Below, in pieces: positions 52,719 through 63,555 of a DNA stretch of 64,000 nucleotides (positions within the stretch are counted from its first letter, which is position 1; every line of letters begins with the position of its first letter). The position numbers and the translations under genes were made by a program. The DNA is taken from the NCBI GenBank assembly GCA_030407315.1, contig JALQPE010002651.1, positions 1 to 64,000 on the forward strand. The letters run 5' to 3'. Origin of the DNA: Asparagopsis taxiformis (lineage: Eukaryota; Rhodophyta; Florideophyceae; Bonnemaisoniales; Bonnemaisoniaceae). Under the pieces are notes generated by a model, which was not told the DNA's origin, did no database searches, and saw only the letters and a program-made list of their open reading frames with translations.

Positions 52719-53938
52719 ATGTCCCGAACTCCATCGCTGTCGCTCACTATACGTCGACTCCAGTCGCTTGGGGTCGACACGGAGAACGAATATATCCGTC
52801 AATACGTGGAGAAAATATTCAAGAGTAGTGACAGCGCACGGAGCGCAAACGATCTCGTTCCTAACAGGCTACTTCAAGTGAGGACTGGTCACATGATGGA
52901 TTATCACATCCTATTGGGTGCCCTGTCACAAATGGACTTTCCATTGGGCACTGTGGTCGTCCCCCGTCTACATCTGTCAAGTTCATCAGTGCCACCACGC
53001 AGGCAGACAAGAAATTACACGAAAACATCTTGCCTGGCCTTGTGGACCGTATCAGTTCACTTCTGCCTTGCAGTGATACTCGTACCGTACTCATTCCGAT
53101 GGCCCATGAAAGCCATTGGTGCCTCGTTGTTTCGAGTAACGACTCGTCGCTCCCAGGTTTCAGTTCTGCAAGAATCTATTGGGCCGATAGCCTTGGTCAA
53201 CAGTCGCCACAAGGTTTCGGTGGCATGTTATCAGTGGTGAGGTCCGTTTTAGATGCCATCACTGGCACTACGTGGCAAATTATGAACTCGAACTACATGA
53301 CCGACGTGCTACATTACAAGACCCAAGTGGACGTGAATAGCTGTGGTTATTACGTTATTTCAACTATCAGTCATTTTGCACTGACCATTGGTGGCATGAC
53401 TACTTTTACATATATCGAGGACAAGAAATATCTAGAAGAAAATGACATGTCGTTCATGGACTACGCAAAGAAGCTGAAAACTGATTTACGCCGTGATGCT
53501 TTTTTGGCATTCTTCAATTGTGTGGTGGAAACGTACGAGACGGCATCGCGAAATTTGGCTCCCAATCGCCGCCTTCGCGTCTCTGATTTGGATGTTATAC
53601 ATCTAATCACTCTAAAAATACGTTTCCCGCTCCCCAGTAACACTACCGACGGTGGCCGGAACAATCTACATTTAGACTCGGATATTTCTTATATTCTCGC
53701 ATTTGGAGAACAAGTTGTTTCGGTGGAAGCTTTTCAGGCAGCTTCTGCGGCCAAGGGGGAGTACTTTCAAAACCATGCGAAATATGAGTACAGAAGGGGC
53801 CCGTTTGTGAAGCGTGTGGAGCTCAAGTGCTTCAGGAACCTTACAAATGAGGATAGGGCCGCGTGTAAGGTGAAATTCAATCTCCGCTTGTTGCGCAATA
53901 CGACATCTGGAGCCTCTGAAACTTGGGTTAGTCTGTGA
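52719..53938 (+). pseudogene. Ulp1-like protease of the YR element (copy D)
   Basis: Starts MSRTPSLSLT at 52719. A missing base near 52965 moves the reading into the frame that begins at 53030 and carries the catalytic HESHWCLVV, YWADSLG and TQVDVNSCGYYV motifs. CGA to TGA at 53936-53938 ends the protein 28 codons before the family's C-terminus and removes the GCHNHG half of the zinc finger. It is identical in sequence to copy C, so both breaks predate the inverted duplication. Confidence 0.88.
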
Positions 53939-54258
53939 CATGGGTGCCATAACCATGGCAAGGTCGTGCCCCGCGCCAATCGCCTCTCAACGACTACAGG
54001 AGCTGCCTCTAGTGGAAGCCATAATTCATAGTTTGTTTTTGGTCCATATGAATGCGTTTAATTACGCATAGTTTGAATATCATGCTAGCTGCTTGATTAA
54101 ACGTCATTGATTTTTACATATTTTCTTCAGGTAAAAATAGATATAGCAGACTAGGAACAACATGGCCAATACATTCGTCCAAGAATGCGATATGATTCAC
54201 TGTAAACGTCCGGAAATAGCGTAAAATAGCATTGGCCCGATCTAATTTGCAAGAACGG

Positions 54259-55030
54259 TGTGGAAATGACTTTTACAAGAAAAATTCTACAGGTAATTTC
54301 TACCAGAATTTTAATTTAGGGTTAGATGGACGTCTGGAAGTTTCCAGCCGTCCAACCGTAGGAAGCTAAATACAGCTCCCAGCGGTCGGAATAACCTAGA
54401 GGGAGATAAGCTAGACTTAGTAAAATCAATCTGTTCTACGTTTCTATATTTTACACCGTTTTACTCCCCGTCCCGTGGCCACGTACAACATGGTACTCTT
54501 GTGGAGGGCCGACGACCCGAACCAGCAGGGGGGTCCACCCACTGCTAAGATGGACGGCTCTCTCTCTTCCGACGTCAAGAAGTTCTTCTTCTTCTTCGAG
54601 AACGTCGCTATGCGCGGCAAGTCCGATGAGGAGAAAGCGCTCGAACTCCTCGCCCACCTCGAGGGCGAGGCATTCGACTTCTACTACGAAACGTTCGCCG
54701 AGGATGGAGCGCTGACGGAAGAGGCTATGAACTACGCCCTCGTCAAGACAGCCTTCATCGATCGCTTCGGAGTCAAGACCGAGCCGAGTGACGATATTCG
54801 CAGTGCCATCAATGCGGTACTGGATCCTGAGGATCTTCTAGGATCGCTCAAAACTATGGATCGTCTGTTCGAAAAGGCATCTTTCAATGATGAAGCTAAG
54901 TTTGGCCTTCTGAGGAATGCCCTCTCCCGCTTCCCAGAACTGGCCCAGTTCGCGATCTATCGCGGTGCCACGCACTATACCGACCTCAAGAAAGTGGTGC
55001 GTGACTTCGACCACGTCTGTGTTTTCGGAA
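54259..55030 (+). mobile_element. Retrotransposon fragment: leader and truncated gag
   Basis: A leader starting TGTGGAAATGAC (also present in the 3.8 kb arms) precedes a gag-like frame with ATG at 54490. The protein has the alpha-helical retrotransposon Gag pattern, with ENVAMRGKSDEEKALELL, LEGEAFDFYYETF and LKTMDRLFEKA. After about 55020 it runs into the terminal sequence of the Plavaka-like element (the reading ends at 55089 within it), so gag was interrupted by that insertion. Protease and polymerase are absent. Confidence 0.75.
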
Positions 55031-55140
55031 GTGGACGCGGACGTCCAGTCTCTCTAGTACGGGTCCTAGTCGGCCCCGAGATTTACTAGAACAAATGAAC
55101 GTCCGCGTCCAAAAAAAATAAAAATTTTTTGGATGCGGAC

Positions 55141-55262
55141 GTCCACTTTCTCTAGTACATATGGCGGAATACTAGGGCCCGACATCCACTTTCTCTAGTA
55201 CATATGGCGGAATACTAGGACCCGACATCCACTTTCTCTAGTACGTTTGGCGGAATACTAGT
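55141..55262. repeat. 43 bp minisatellite, three copies
   Basis: Reverse complement of the 2668-2967 array, ACTTTCTCTAGTACATATGG units. Confidence 0.88.
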
Positions 55263-55335
55263 AAATTCAGGGCCCATATCGGACCGTATTTTATTCTCTC
55301 ATTTAGGAAACTGCTCGTATACAATACGTCTCTCT

Positions 55336-55480
55336 AGAATAGGGAATACATATCTGGTCAGAATAGGAAATAAATACCCGGTTAGAATAGGAAATACGTA
55401 TCCAGCCAGAATACGGAATATGTATCCAGCCAGAATACGAAATACGTATCCAGCCAGAATACAAAATACCTGTCAGCATA
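55336..55480. repeat. 24 bp minisatellite (right arm)
   Basis: Five to six units of AATACGTATCCAGCCAGAAT type, reverse complement of the 2371-2545 array. Confidence 0.8.
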
Positions 55481-55889
55481 TCGTCGATCACCCATCTCCC
55501 TCACTATCACGTTCTCCCTACCATCTGAACGCCATGCACCACCATCCGCACATACTTCAAGAACCCTCACGACCTAGATTACAAAAAATACGCTCCTTCC
55601 CAATACCATCCCCGCTTTCCTCGACACCACCCCAGCCCATTAAATCATCAAGACATCAAACATGAACATTGTCAGCAAAATCTTACACCACTTGAAACGC
55701 ACTCTCACTTCTATCGTATGCCCCAAAATATACACATACCAGAAACACCTCACAGCTTCATTCCCCATCTTCCTACATCCCTTCTTCACTCTCCTTCAGT
55801 CCTGCCGTTCCTGCTTCACCACTCCTGCATCACATACAAAACATCAACCCCAACAGTCAGATTCAAAAGCAACGCTTACCACGACAGAT

Positions 55890-56950
55890 ATCCTAGAAAC
55901 TCCCTTACTTACCTCTCCGAGAGGATGACTGAATCATCCATCCTACACAAAATACAAACCATGATCCAAAAACCTTGCAATGAATAATCAAAGTCAGCAG
56001 TCCATATCTTCGCAAAACAAGTCTTGGTGCTCAGTGAAACTTACCTTCTGTCATCAACATTCCTGCATCATCTACACAACATCGGAATCAACCACAACAG
56101 TCAGACTCAAAACCAACCCTCCCTCACAGCATACTTTCAAAACTCGCACACTTACCTTCGCTCCACACAATACACACCATGACTCAATAGGCTTCCAATG
56201 AAAAATATCGCATCAACGGAAATAGTCAGACTCAAAACCAACCTTCCCTCGCTGCTTACTTTCAAAACTCGCACACTTACTTTACCTGTTCCATCCTGCA
56301 CACAATAAAAACCATAAATCACGTAATCGTGTAGCCAAGAAAAGTAGTCAGCATTCCGCATCTTCGCACAACCGGTCTGGGCGCCCAATGTGACTTACCT
56401 TCCGTCATCACTATTCCTCCATCACCTACGCAACATCGGATTCAATCGCAACAGTCAGATTGAAAACCAACGTTTCCCTCGCTACATACCCTGAGAACTC
56501 GCAAATGTACCTCTCATCCATCCTACACACAATACAAACCATGATCCAAAAACCTTGCAATGAATAATAATCATAGTCAGCAGTCCATATCTTCGCAAAG
56601 CACATCTTGGCACTCAATGAAACTTACCTTCCGTCATCAACATTCCTGCATCATCTACACAACATCGGAATCGACCACAACAGTCAGACTCAAAACCAAC
56701 CTTCCCTCACAGCATACTTTCAAAACTTCACGTACCTCTCTTCCATCCTCCGCTCAATACACACCATGAGTCAAAAGGCTTGCAAGGAAAAATATCGCAT
56801 CAACGGAAATAGTCAGACTCAAAACCCACGCTTCCCTCAATGCATACCCTCAAGATTCGCGCACGTACCTTCGTCCATCCTCTACACTAAACAAAGCAAA
56901 GGCGGTCAAAGAATCTCAGTCGGTGATGAGGGCGGAGTGGAGCCTGCGGC
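55890..56950 (-). other. Tandem intron-microexon array (right copy)
   Basis: On the minus strand the same donors, acceptors and exons as in the left arm recur, e.g. the 27 nt exon at 56628-56654 with its donor GTAAGT complement at 56622-56627. One more upstream exon (AGGATGGACGAAG, encoding GWTK in the repeat pattern) is visible near 56870. The array is divergent from the transposase, and the ~540 bp between 56950 and 57493 would hold a two-way promoter. Confidence 0.5.
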
Positions 56951-57492
56951 GTCGACCGGACAGCTTTCAGCGTCCGCTTAAGTCTTGCTGTGCATACTCG
57001 AAATCATCGCCGGCAGTGAGATTGAGTATGGCCCAAGCCATGGTCTCTGATTCCCCGAACAATGAGATCCGGATCGAGAACAACGAATATAAACATATAA
57101 TCATATATATGAGAATCCATTTGCTTTCCTTACATGATCCGTGGCATATCCGCTGTAAAGCACATTCAGATTCCACGAAGTTCGGAAATAAAAAAGTTTA
57201 TTATTACAAATGAATTAATTGAAAATTCATGTCCCAAGGCAGTCGTTCGTCCTTCCATGCACACGTTGCCAGCACGCAATGTGATGTAACAGTTGGAAAT
57301 GATTGAACTCTCGGTTAAATTCCACCGTTGGGATGTCAGCTGGAGTGAGCACAAAACTACTACCCACAAAACTACGAACGAACACGTTACATTCCAAGTC
57401 TCGAAAGCACCACAAAATAAAATTGGTCGCATCTGGACGGCACAGTCTCCCCTGTTCAGCTCGCAATCCTCCCTTTTGCGTCAAAACTCGAC

Positions 57493-60400
57493 ATGGAATG
57501 CAAGTATGAAGGATGCTTCTACTACTGCGTAGATGCTTATGCGCTCGCGCTGCATGAGCGAACGTGTCGCTACCGTTTCAACCCCTCTCCCCAACATTTC
57601 AACAACGCTCGTGTCCCTGCCGTCACCCATGAGCCTGCTCGAAACGGCGACCATGATTCCCCGCAACCCAGCTCCCCAGACCCAGAATCTGGTCGTGCTT
57701 CCTCCAGCGACTCACCCTGTGGCGCTGCACTGCCACCAACCTCAACCCCCTCCCGCGCAGACCTCCTCGTGCAATCCCTCGCCGCCAGTCTCACAACCCT
57801 CGAGTACAAGGCCGGCGCTGGCCGCGTGAGCGAAGTCATCACCATCCTACAAGACCCCGCATTCTCCCTAGAAAAGTTCAACAGCGCCGTTCGCACCGTA
57901 GAAGAATGTCGCCACGTTACCGCTTCCATGGTCGAAACACATTTCCGCACCGAAGGTTACAAGAGCCACATCATTCCAGACAAAACTGGTAAGTACTCGG
58001 CACAGCTGTACCTCCGCGACCCAGTCGACATGCTCCGCAGGCAGTTAGCACTGGCTAACGACCAAAATACTCTCTTCCACCCCTCCCCACAGACCGCCCC
58101 AGACGGCACCGCAATATTTTCTCATCCCCTACACACAGAATTCGCGAAAACGCTGCACCAGGTTACTAGACAGCGCGTGCAGCTCTCGGAAGATCCACAG
58201 GTCGTATGGGCAGAGGAAAATGATCCCACCGCTTCCTCCTTTGCCGGCCTCCTCCAAGTGTACTCCGACAAGAGCAGCACAAGCCTCAAGAGCTCCGCAA
58301 TCGTCGCATACCCCATACACGTCACACTGCTCAACTTCTCCGCCCCCCTCCGTCGCCACTGCATCCGTACCGGCCTCACCATCGTCGGGTATCTTCCGTA
58401 CATTGTTAACCCTTCGTCCAACGCCTTGTTCGGTGATGAAATGCCGACAACCTCTAGTTCTGCTAGTCGCGCTCGCAAAATTGATATTCTTCATAAAGCA
58501 CTCGAAAAAGTGTTTTCGTCCCTATCCACCGCGTTCTCTTCCGGGTTCCCCTGCACAGACTCCACTGCAACTGCCCGCCAATGCTTTCCCATCCTAGCCA
58601 ATTATTGCTGCGACTTTCCAGAGGCCAAAGAGCTGTCATGCACTCGCAACAGCACTACCACCACACATCCCTGACACCGCTGCTACATCCCCGCCACTCA
58701 ACTTGAATCCACCGCGCCACACCAGCCCCGCTCCCTCGATGATACACGCTCTGCACGCCAAGAGAGCGCTCAGGAGCATACAACTGCTCCGCTCGAAGCT
58801 CTCTCCCTCCTCGAACAACACTCTGTCCTCGAATCGACCGCTCTTTTACCCACCAACAGTCCCCTAGACCCCTACAACATTTTCTCCTTCGAGCCTCTGC
58901 ACAATCTCCACCTCGGCATCTCAAAGCTCATCAAACAGTGCATTGTCCACCGCCTCAGCTCCCCAGACCTCACCACCACCACTGCCTCCCATTCCGGGAC
59001 ACCTCGCACCTTCAAGAAGGTGAAAAAATCCATCCTCGCCGGCTCAAACAGCATTCTGTCCGCTATCGAACGCGACTACTACATCACCGGTCTTCATGTC
59101 GACTTCTCCAAGGGTGAGAAGGGCACCAATTTGAACGGCCTCTTCACGGAGGACGGCATACGCGGCATGCTCGCAGCCAAAGACTATCACCATGTCGACA
59201 TGGTGTTCCCTTTCATCGCAGCATTCATTGACACATGCTGTGACGAAGTAGATACAGCCCCCCTCACTTCCATCTGCACGCAATACTCTGACCTCGTCGC
59301 ATGGGTCATGAAACGCGGTCGCATCAAGCACTGGACTGCCGCCGAACTAGAAAGCCTCCAGAACTCCATTTCCTATTTCAAACAATCAATGCTCTCCACC
59401 CTCGGCCCATTCCACACCACAGGTCTCAAAACTTTCAAGTTCCATCTTCTTGACCATCTTCCCGGTGACTTGCAGAGATATGGCGCCCTGGAACACATTG
59501 ATGCAGGCCCCTACGAACACTCGCATCTTCTGTTCAAACAGAGTTATAGGAAAACCTCTCGAAGGCGCTCCACAGCCATGGAAGAGACTATTCGCCACAT
59601 GGAATTCTCCTTGGCCACTCCAACTGGTCACACCCCATCGAACACATTGGGAAACGCACGCATGATATCGCCCACAGACGGTGCAGTACTCGTTCGCGAC
59701 GGATTCACCGTTGCACTGCACGACTTTGCCTCCCTGCTGCCCGATGCAACCCTCCTCGTTGCAGATATCGACGGACAGCCCGATCCTGCCACTCTTTTGC
59801 CTCTGCACAACTCCTCGTTCCCGTCTGGCACCATAACGCTATTCCAGCAACTCGGTGACACAGCTGCACAAGCGTTCCTCACCCTCGCTAGACTGCGCGC
59901 CACGGCAGAAGGCCCTCCAATACATGACATGGACATTTCCGTCACCGTGGTAAAGTCCGCCTACGTCATGGGAGGGTACGTCCCAGATGCCGACGACTTT
60001 GACCCGCACAGTGGCATGCTTCGCCCCACAAACGTGTCGAGACACAAGCAGCAGCGCGTCTTTGCAACTTCATCGTTCGGCCCCGCAAAGAGATCGCAGT
60101 ACTCCTTTGTCGTCATCTCCGGAACTGCCGATGACTACAGAACCATATGGGTAGGGCGCGTCCTGGCACTGGTACGCCTGCAGTCTCCAAACCTGTTTCA
60201 ACCTGTAGAACTCGCTTTCGTTCAGTATATGACCTGCTTTGCCCCAAAAACCGCTGTGGAAAAATCACTTGGGTGCATTTGTTTAAAGTGGTCCACATGG
60301 GACCCGGACAACGGATCCGTTGACAGCAATGACACTGCATCCCACAGTGCAGGTGGTCCTTGGTTTGACCTCATTCCTGCATCTACTATATCTGGCACCG

Positions 60401-60534
60401 TGCACATCGTACGAAGTAACTTTCCAGTCAAGCCATTTACGAAACAAATGCACTGGTCGGACCACCGTTTCTATCTCAACCGCTTCTACACCAACACTGA
60501 TTACCAATTCACAGATGATAATGAAGAAGAATAA
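57493..60534 (+). CDS. Plavaka-like transposase with one in-frame TGA
   Basis: One frame of 1013 codons, broken only by TGA at 58672-58674. The N-terminus is a C2HC-type finger (MECKYEGC, HERTC), followed by a Pro/Ser-rich linker. LLQVYSDKSSTSLKSS, AYPIHVTLLNFSAPLRR and GLTIVGYLP match the Plavaka core, and FPILANYCCDFPEAKELSC the stretch before the family's Cys-rich insert. After the TGA, FEPLHNLHLGISKLI, LLDHLPGDLQRYGALEHID and HSHLLFKQSYRKTSRRR continue the family pattern, so reading-through the TGA, or a small error, gives the full transposase. Plavaka elements are CACTA/KDZ-related and move by cut and paste. The reading frame looks well kept, and this is probably a recent copy. Confidence 0.82.
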
Positions 60535-60695
60535 ATCTAAATCGCAGCACTCTATTGATAATGTACTACATGAAAAACCTTCTAGTCAACGTCACATTTA
60601 CTGCACTAATTTCAACCATCCTCCATTACGCCAAAACCGTTATCAGCAGTGGCTGCATGGCGCCGCTCCATGCCCCCATACTGTGGGGCATTGAT
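60535..60695. other. Convergent intergenic region
   Basis: 161 bp between the transposase stop and the stop of the minus-strand gene. ATACTGTGGGG (60678-60688), the motif seen at YR element borders, occurs here within CCCCATACTGTGGGG. Confidence 0.5.
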
Positions 60696-62896
60696 TTATA
60701 CATTCAGGTTTGCACTCAGGTGTCCAGCATATGGGTCAACGACGAAAAGTTCTGCGCCAATTAGTCCTTGCGCAATCACACAATCCATTACAGCACCGAG
60801 GTTTGACGTAATATGCGATTGAATCCAATCCTCGGACACTAGAACAAGTGATGAGCAGCGGTTTACATCATCAACGACATGAACAATTCCAGACCCCTCT
60901 CCGCTTTGCCACACTTCAACAGCCTCTCTCGTCACAGTACGGCTTGCAAACACATGCCGTGACTGTGCACTAGTCCGCTGTTCGCTCTCGACAACGTCCG
61001 TTTCTTCCCTTGCTTGCGAGCCTTGGAGACAAGACATGCAGTACACCACCATACCAACTAATTGCTGAAAAGCTACCCCCACATATTGACTGTACCGCCT
61101 TGTAAACTCCTTCTGCCGTGCACCTCCTTTCCCCTTCGGTTCATCCAAACACTCCACAGTAGTCACTAGCCAAGCATCCAGGCGCGCCAGCGTTAGTATG
61201 CTCGTCTCTATGTCCATTACTTGTTCTGGTCGTATCGAATAACCCCTGAAGATGTCCAGCACATTCACAGCTACTCGGTTGTTAAACCATGCATCACCAT
61301 TCACTTCCATTTCGAAGCTGTCAGGAACCATGCCTTTGCTGTATCGCAGCTCTGAGAACGGTGCCGTTCGCCACCTCCCCATATCCAAATCACCGTTGCT
61401 TTCCCGTTTCAAAAGCTTCTCAGACGCTTCGCGCTTTTGATCCTCTCGCTCGTCCATCTCAGCTCGCGTCGTCAGCATCGTGCATCTAGACATTAATTTC
61501 GTGTACCCCAGCGAACCGAACAATCTGTCCCTCGCATTACGCTTCCGTGCACTCATCACGTCGGACAGTTTCTGCGTCACCTTCACTTTCAATTCCTTGC
61601 TCCCCGCCACAGCCTCTTGACAGCACACACGCTGCTCCTCATCGGAAAACACATCACACCACGGACTTTGACGCAGTACGTGTCGCACCAAGTCATTCAG
61701 CAGATCACTCTCGTCTCTGTACGAAGGTGTATACCACTGCAGATTCTTGATGATATAGCCCGGAGGGGTAGCAATATATCCTACACCGTTTTCGCTCCAA
61801 AGTGCCCCTTCTACCGGCTCTACCTCGATGGTACGTCCAGTCCAACGTCTCTGCGTTTGTTCCGCTATAGGGTCCAGCTCCATAGTCTCGTTCTTGCACC
61901 ACTTTGTCAGGTTTTCCTCAACCGCCCTAAGAACTCCAAGGTATTTCACAGGAATGGCTTTCTGTATTTTCGACTTACCGCCACCGTGATCACTGATTCT
62001 ACCTGTTCTCGCAATTGCAGTAAGGCTGGCATTTTCCGCCTGCAGAGTCTTCACCTTAGCCTCCAACGCAACTATCTCCGTGGTGAGCGCCTTGTTTGCT
62101 ATGTCCTGGCTAAACACTTTTTTTCCAGCTCCGCGATCTTCTTCTTCTGCGCATTGATGCGACTCGCCATTAAATCGATGGATTCCGGCGGATGCAACCT
62201 CTCTGCCCTCACCGTCCCCCCATCTCGCACGCTATCGGGATTATGATGTCCTCCATCGCCAATAGCCTGACGTCGCGGGGGCGTTACGCGCATATTTGGC
62301 ACCAATGACAGTCTGTTGTGACGAGGCCCGCACTCCGGCTGCTCTCTCCCCTCAGTACCACCTGACCGCCGATGATAGTTGGCATCCTGTGAACGTTGCT
62401 CAGAAACAACATCCCTTGCCGCTATCCTCGGGTCCCTGACTGCATTACCTGCTGGGGCTGATGTACTCGGCATAGTTGGCGCAGTGGGGGTCACAGCCTC
62501 CAGTGTCTCGCGAACCCCCGGCTGGGACTCCGTCTGCAGCACCTCCGCATCTGCCAACCCGGGAGGAACTACCTTTGCCATAGCACTCTGCCGCAATTCC
62601 AACATGTTTTGAGCCACTATCATGTCATCATCATGATGTTCACTGTCCCTGCGAGCACGCTTGCCTCGGTCAAGCCCCATCTCTCTCCGCGCCGTTCCTC
62701 CTTCCTCACTTTCTCGCTGCGGATCCCCAGTTCTGCGCCGGTCCGTCTTGCGACTACCGGACCGCGGTTCAATGCTGCCGGTAGGCCCAGACCGCTTCTT
62801 CGCACGGGATTGTCGGGCACTCGATACAGCAGCTGCTGACCGGGTTTTCTGGAGGCCCGGAGGCTTTGGAGCTTTCTTCGCAATACGCGGCGGCAT
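60696..62896 (-). CDS. Accessory coiled-coil protein expressed by -1 frameshift (transposon gene)
   Basis: Frame 1 (62896 to 62099, 265 codons) is basic and disordered, ending in a coiled coil. At 62123-62117 the zero-frame codons AAA AAG preceded by A make the slippery site A AAA AAG. A -1 slip leads into frame 2, which is open to 60696. Across the junction (KKIAELEKK then VFSQDIANK) hydrophobic residues keep the seven-residue spacing through KTLQAENASL, so the joined protein has one unbroken leucine zipper. The remaining ~430 residues have no family I recognise; a Cys-containing middle part and VLVSEDWIQSHI near the end are visible. Convergent with the Plavaka transposase, it is likely an accessory protein of the same element. 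A plain indel in the A run is the alternative. Confidence 0.6.
62117..62123 (-). promoter_or_regulatory. Slippery heptamer A AAA AAG
   Basis: In the zero frame the codons are GAA AAA AAG TGT; this is the same heptamer as the dnaX -1 site. A downstream stimulator (stem-loop or pseudoknot) was not analysed. Confidence 0.55.
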
Positions 62897-63555
62897 AATG
62901 AAGCCTTCCCGGAAGCGATGGAACGATTGAGTTGCACGAGATACAAAAAAGATTGCTGTATAGTGTCGGTAACCACAACGGTCTGCGATGAACGTTCAGG
63001 TCAGGTCAAGTACCGGATAATACGCCAACAGCCCAGATTGTATACGGTAGGCAGTCATCAACAGTATTTAATGAGGTACAATTACAGCTGTCGAGCTAGG
63101 CCGCGAGCACCCCTATGTCCGGAAGACGTCCTGATTTGAATTAAAATTTGGGCTATTCTCAAAAACATGCACATGTGAACATGTTTTTGAGATGGGGGTG
63201 TGCCGTACGGCACTTTCGACCGCCCAAATCGATGTTTTTTGCAATATTTTTTTCTGCCCTGAATTGTAGAATTTCTGGGCCGGACAGCAATGCAACTGAG
63301 CTGGACATCCACCGGGCGTCCATTTCAACTTGGTCGTGTATTTTGCATCTGCACGCATAACAGCATCCAAGCAGTCAGGTTCACTGCTCGGACGAAGTGC
63401 ATCTAGAGTGTGAACGATTGGTTTTTGACAGGCGAGTACTGCTCAATAGGTTTCACCCTGGAGTAATGGTGGCTGGACATGCTGCATTATATGATATACT
63501 TCAACTCTGGAACGTAGCTTTATTTGTAGTCGAAATGAAAACATCTTTCGTGACC
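62897..63555. other. Intergenic region with hairpin near the transposon end
   Basis: No gene is supported. It holds the promoter of the minus-strand gene, the hairpin at 63158-63191 and a GC-rich block at 63302-63322 that may be the right end of the Plavaka-like element. Confidence 0.45.
63158..63191. repeat. Hairpin, 12 bp stem
   Basis: CTCAAAAACATG and CATGTTTTTGAG pair perfectly around a 10-base loop that itself contains CACATGTG. Confidence 0.9.

Larger units (their letters stand above)
50434..54258. repeat. 3.8 kb inverted repeat, right arm
   Basis: Mirror of 41736-45562. The right end at 54258 falls exactly where the TGTGGAAAT retroelement fragment begins. Confidence 0.93.
55013..57860. 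repeat. Outer inverted repeat, right arm
   Basis: Mirror of 1-3100, with three instead of seven 43 bp units and fewer 24 bp units. Confidence 0.85.
55031..63322 (+). mobile_element. Plavaka-like DNA transposon, right copy (ends approximate)
   Basis: The proposed element runs from the GC-rich TGGACGCGGACGTCCA at 55031 to a related block at 63302-63322 whose complement begins TGGACGC and ends GTCCA. Between them lie subterminal minisatellites, the intron-microexon array (minus), the transposase (plus) and a convergent gene with a frameshift site (minus). The left end is supported by the interrupted gag gene; the right end is only a resemblance. Confidence 0.5.
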
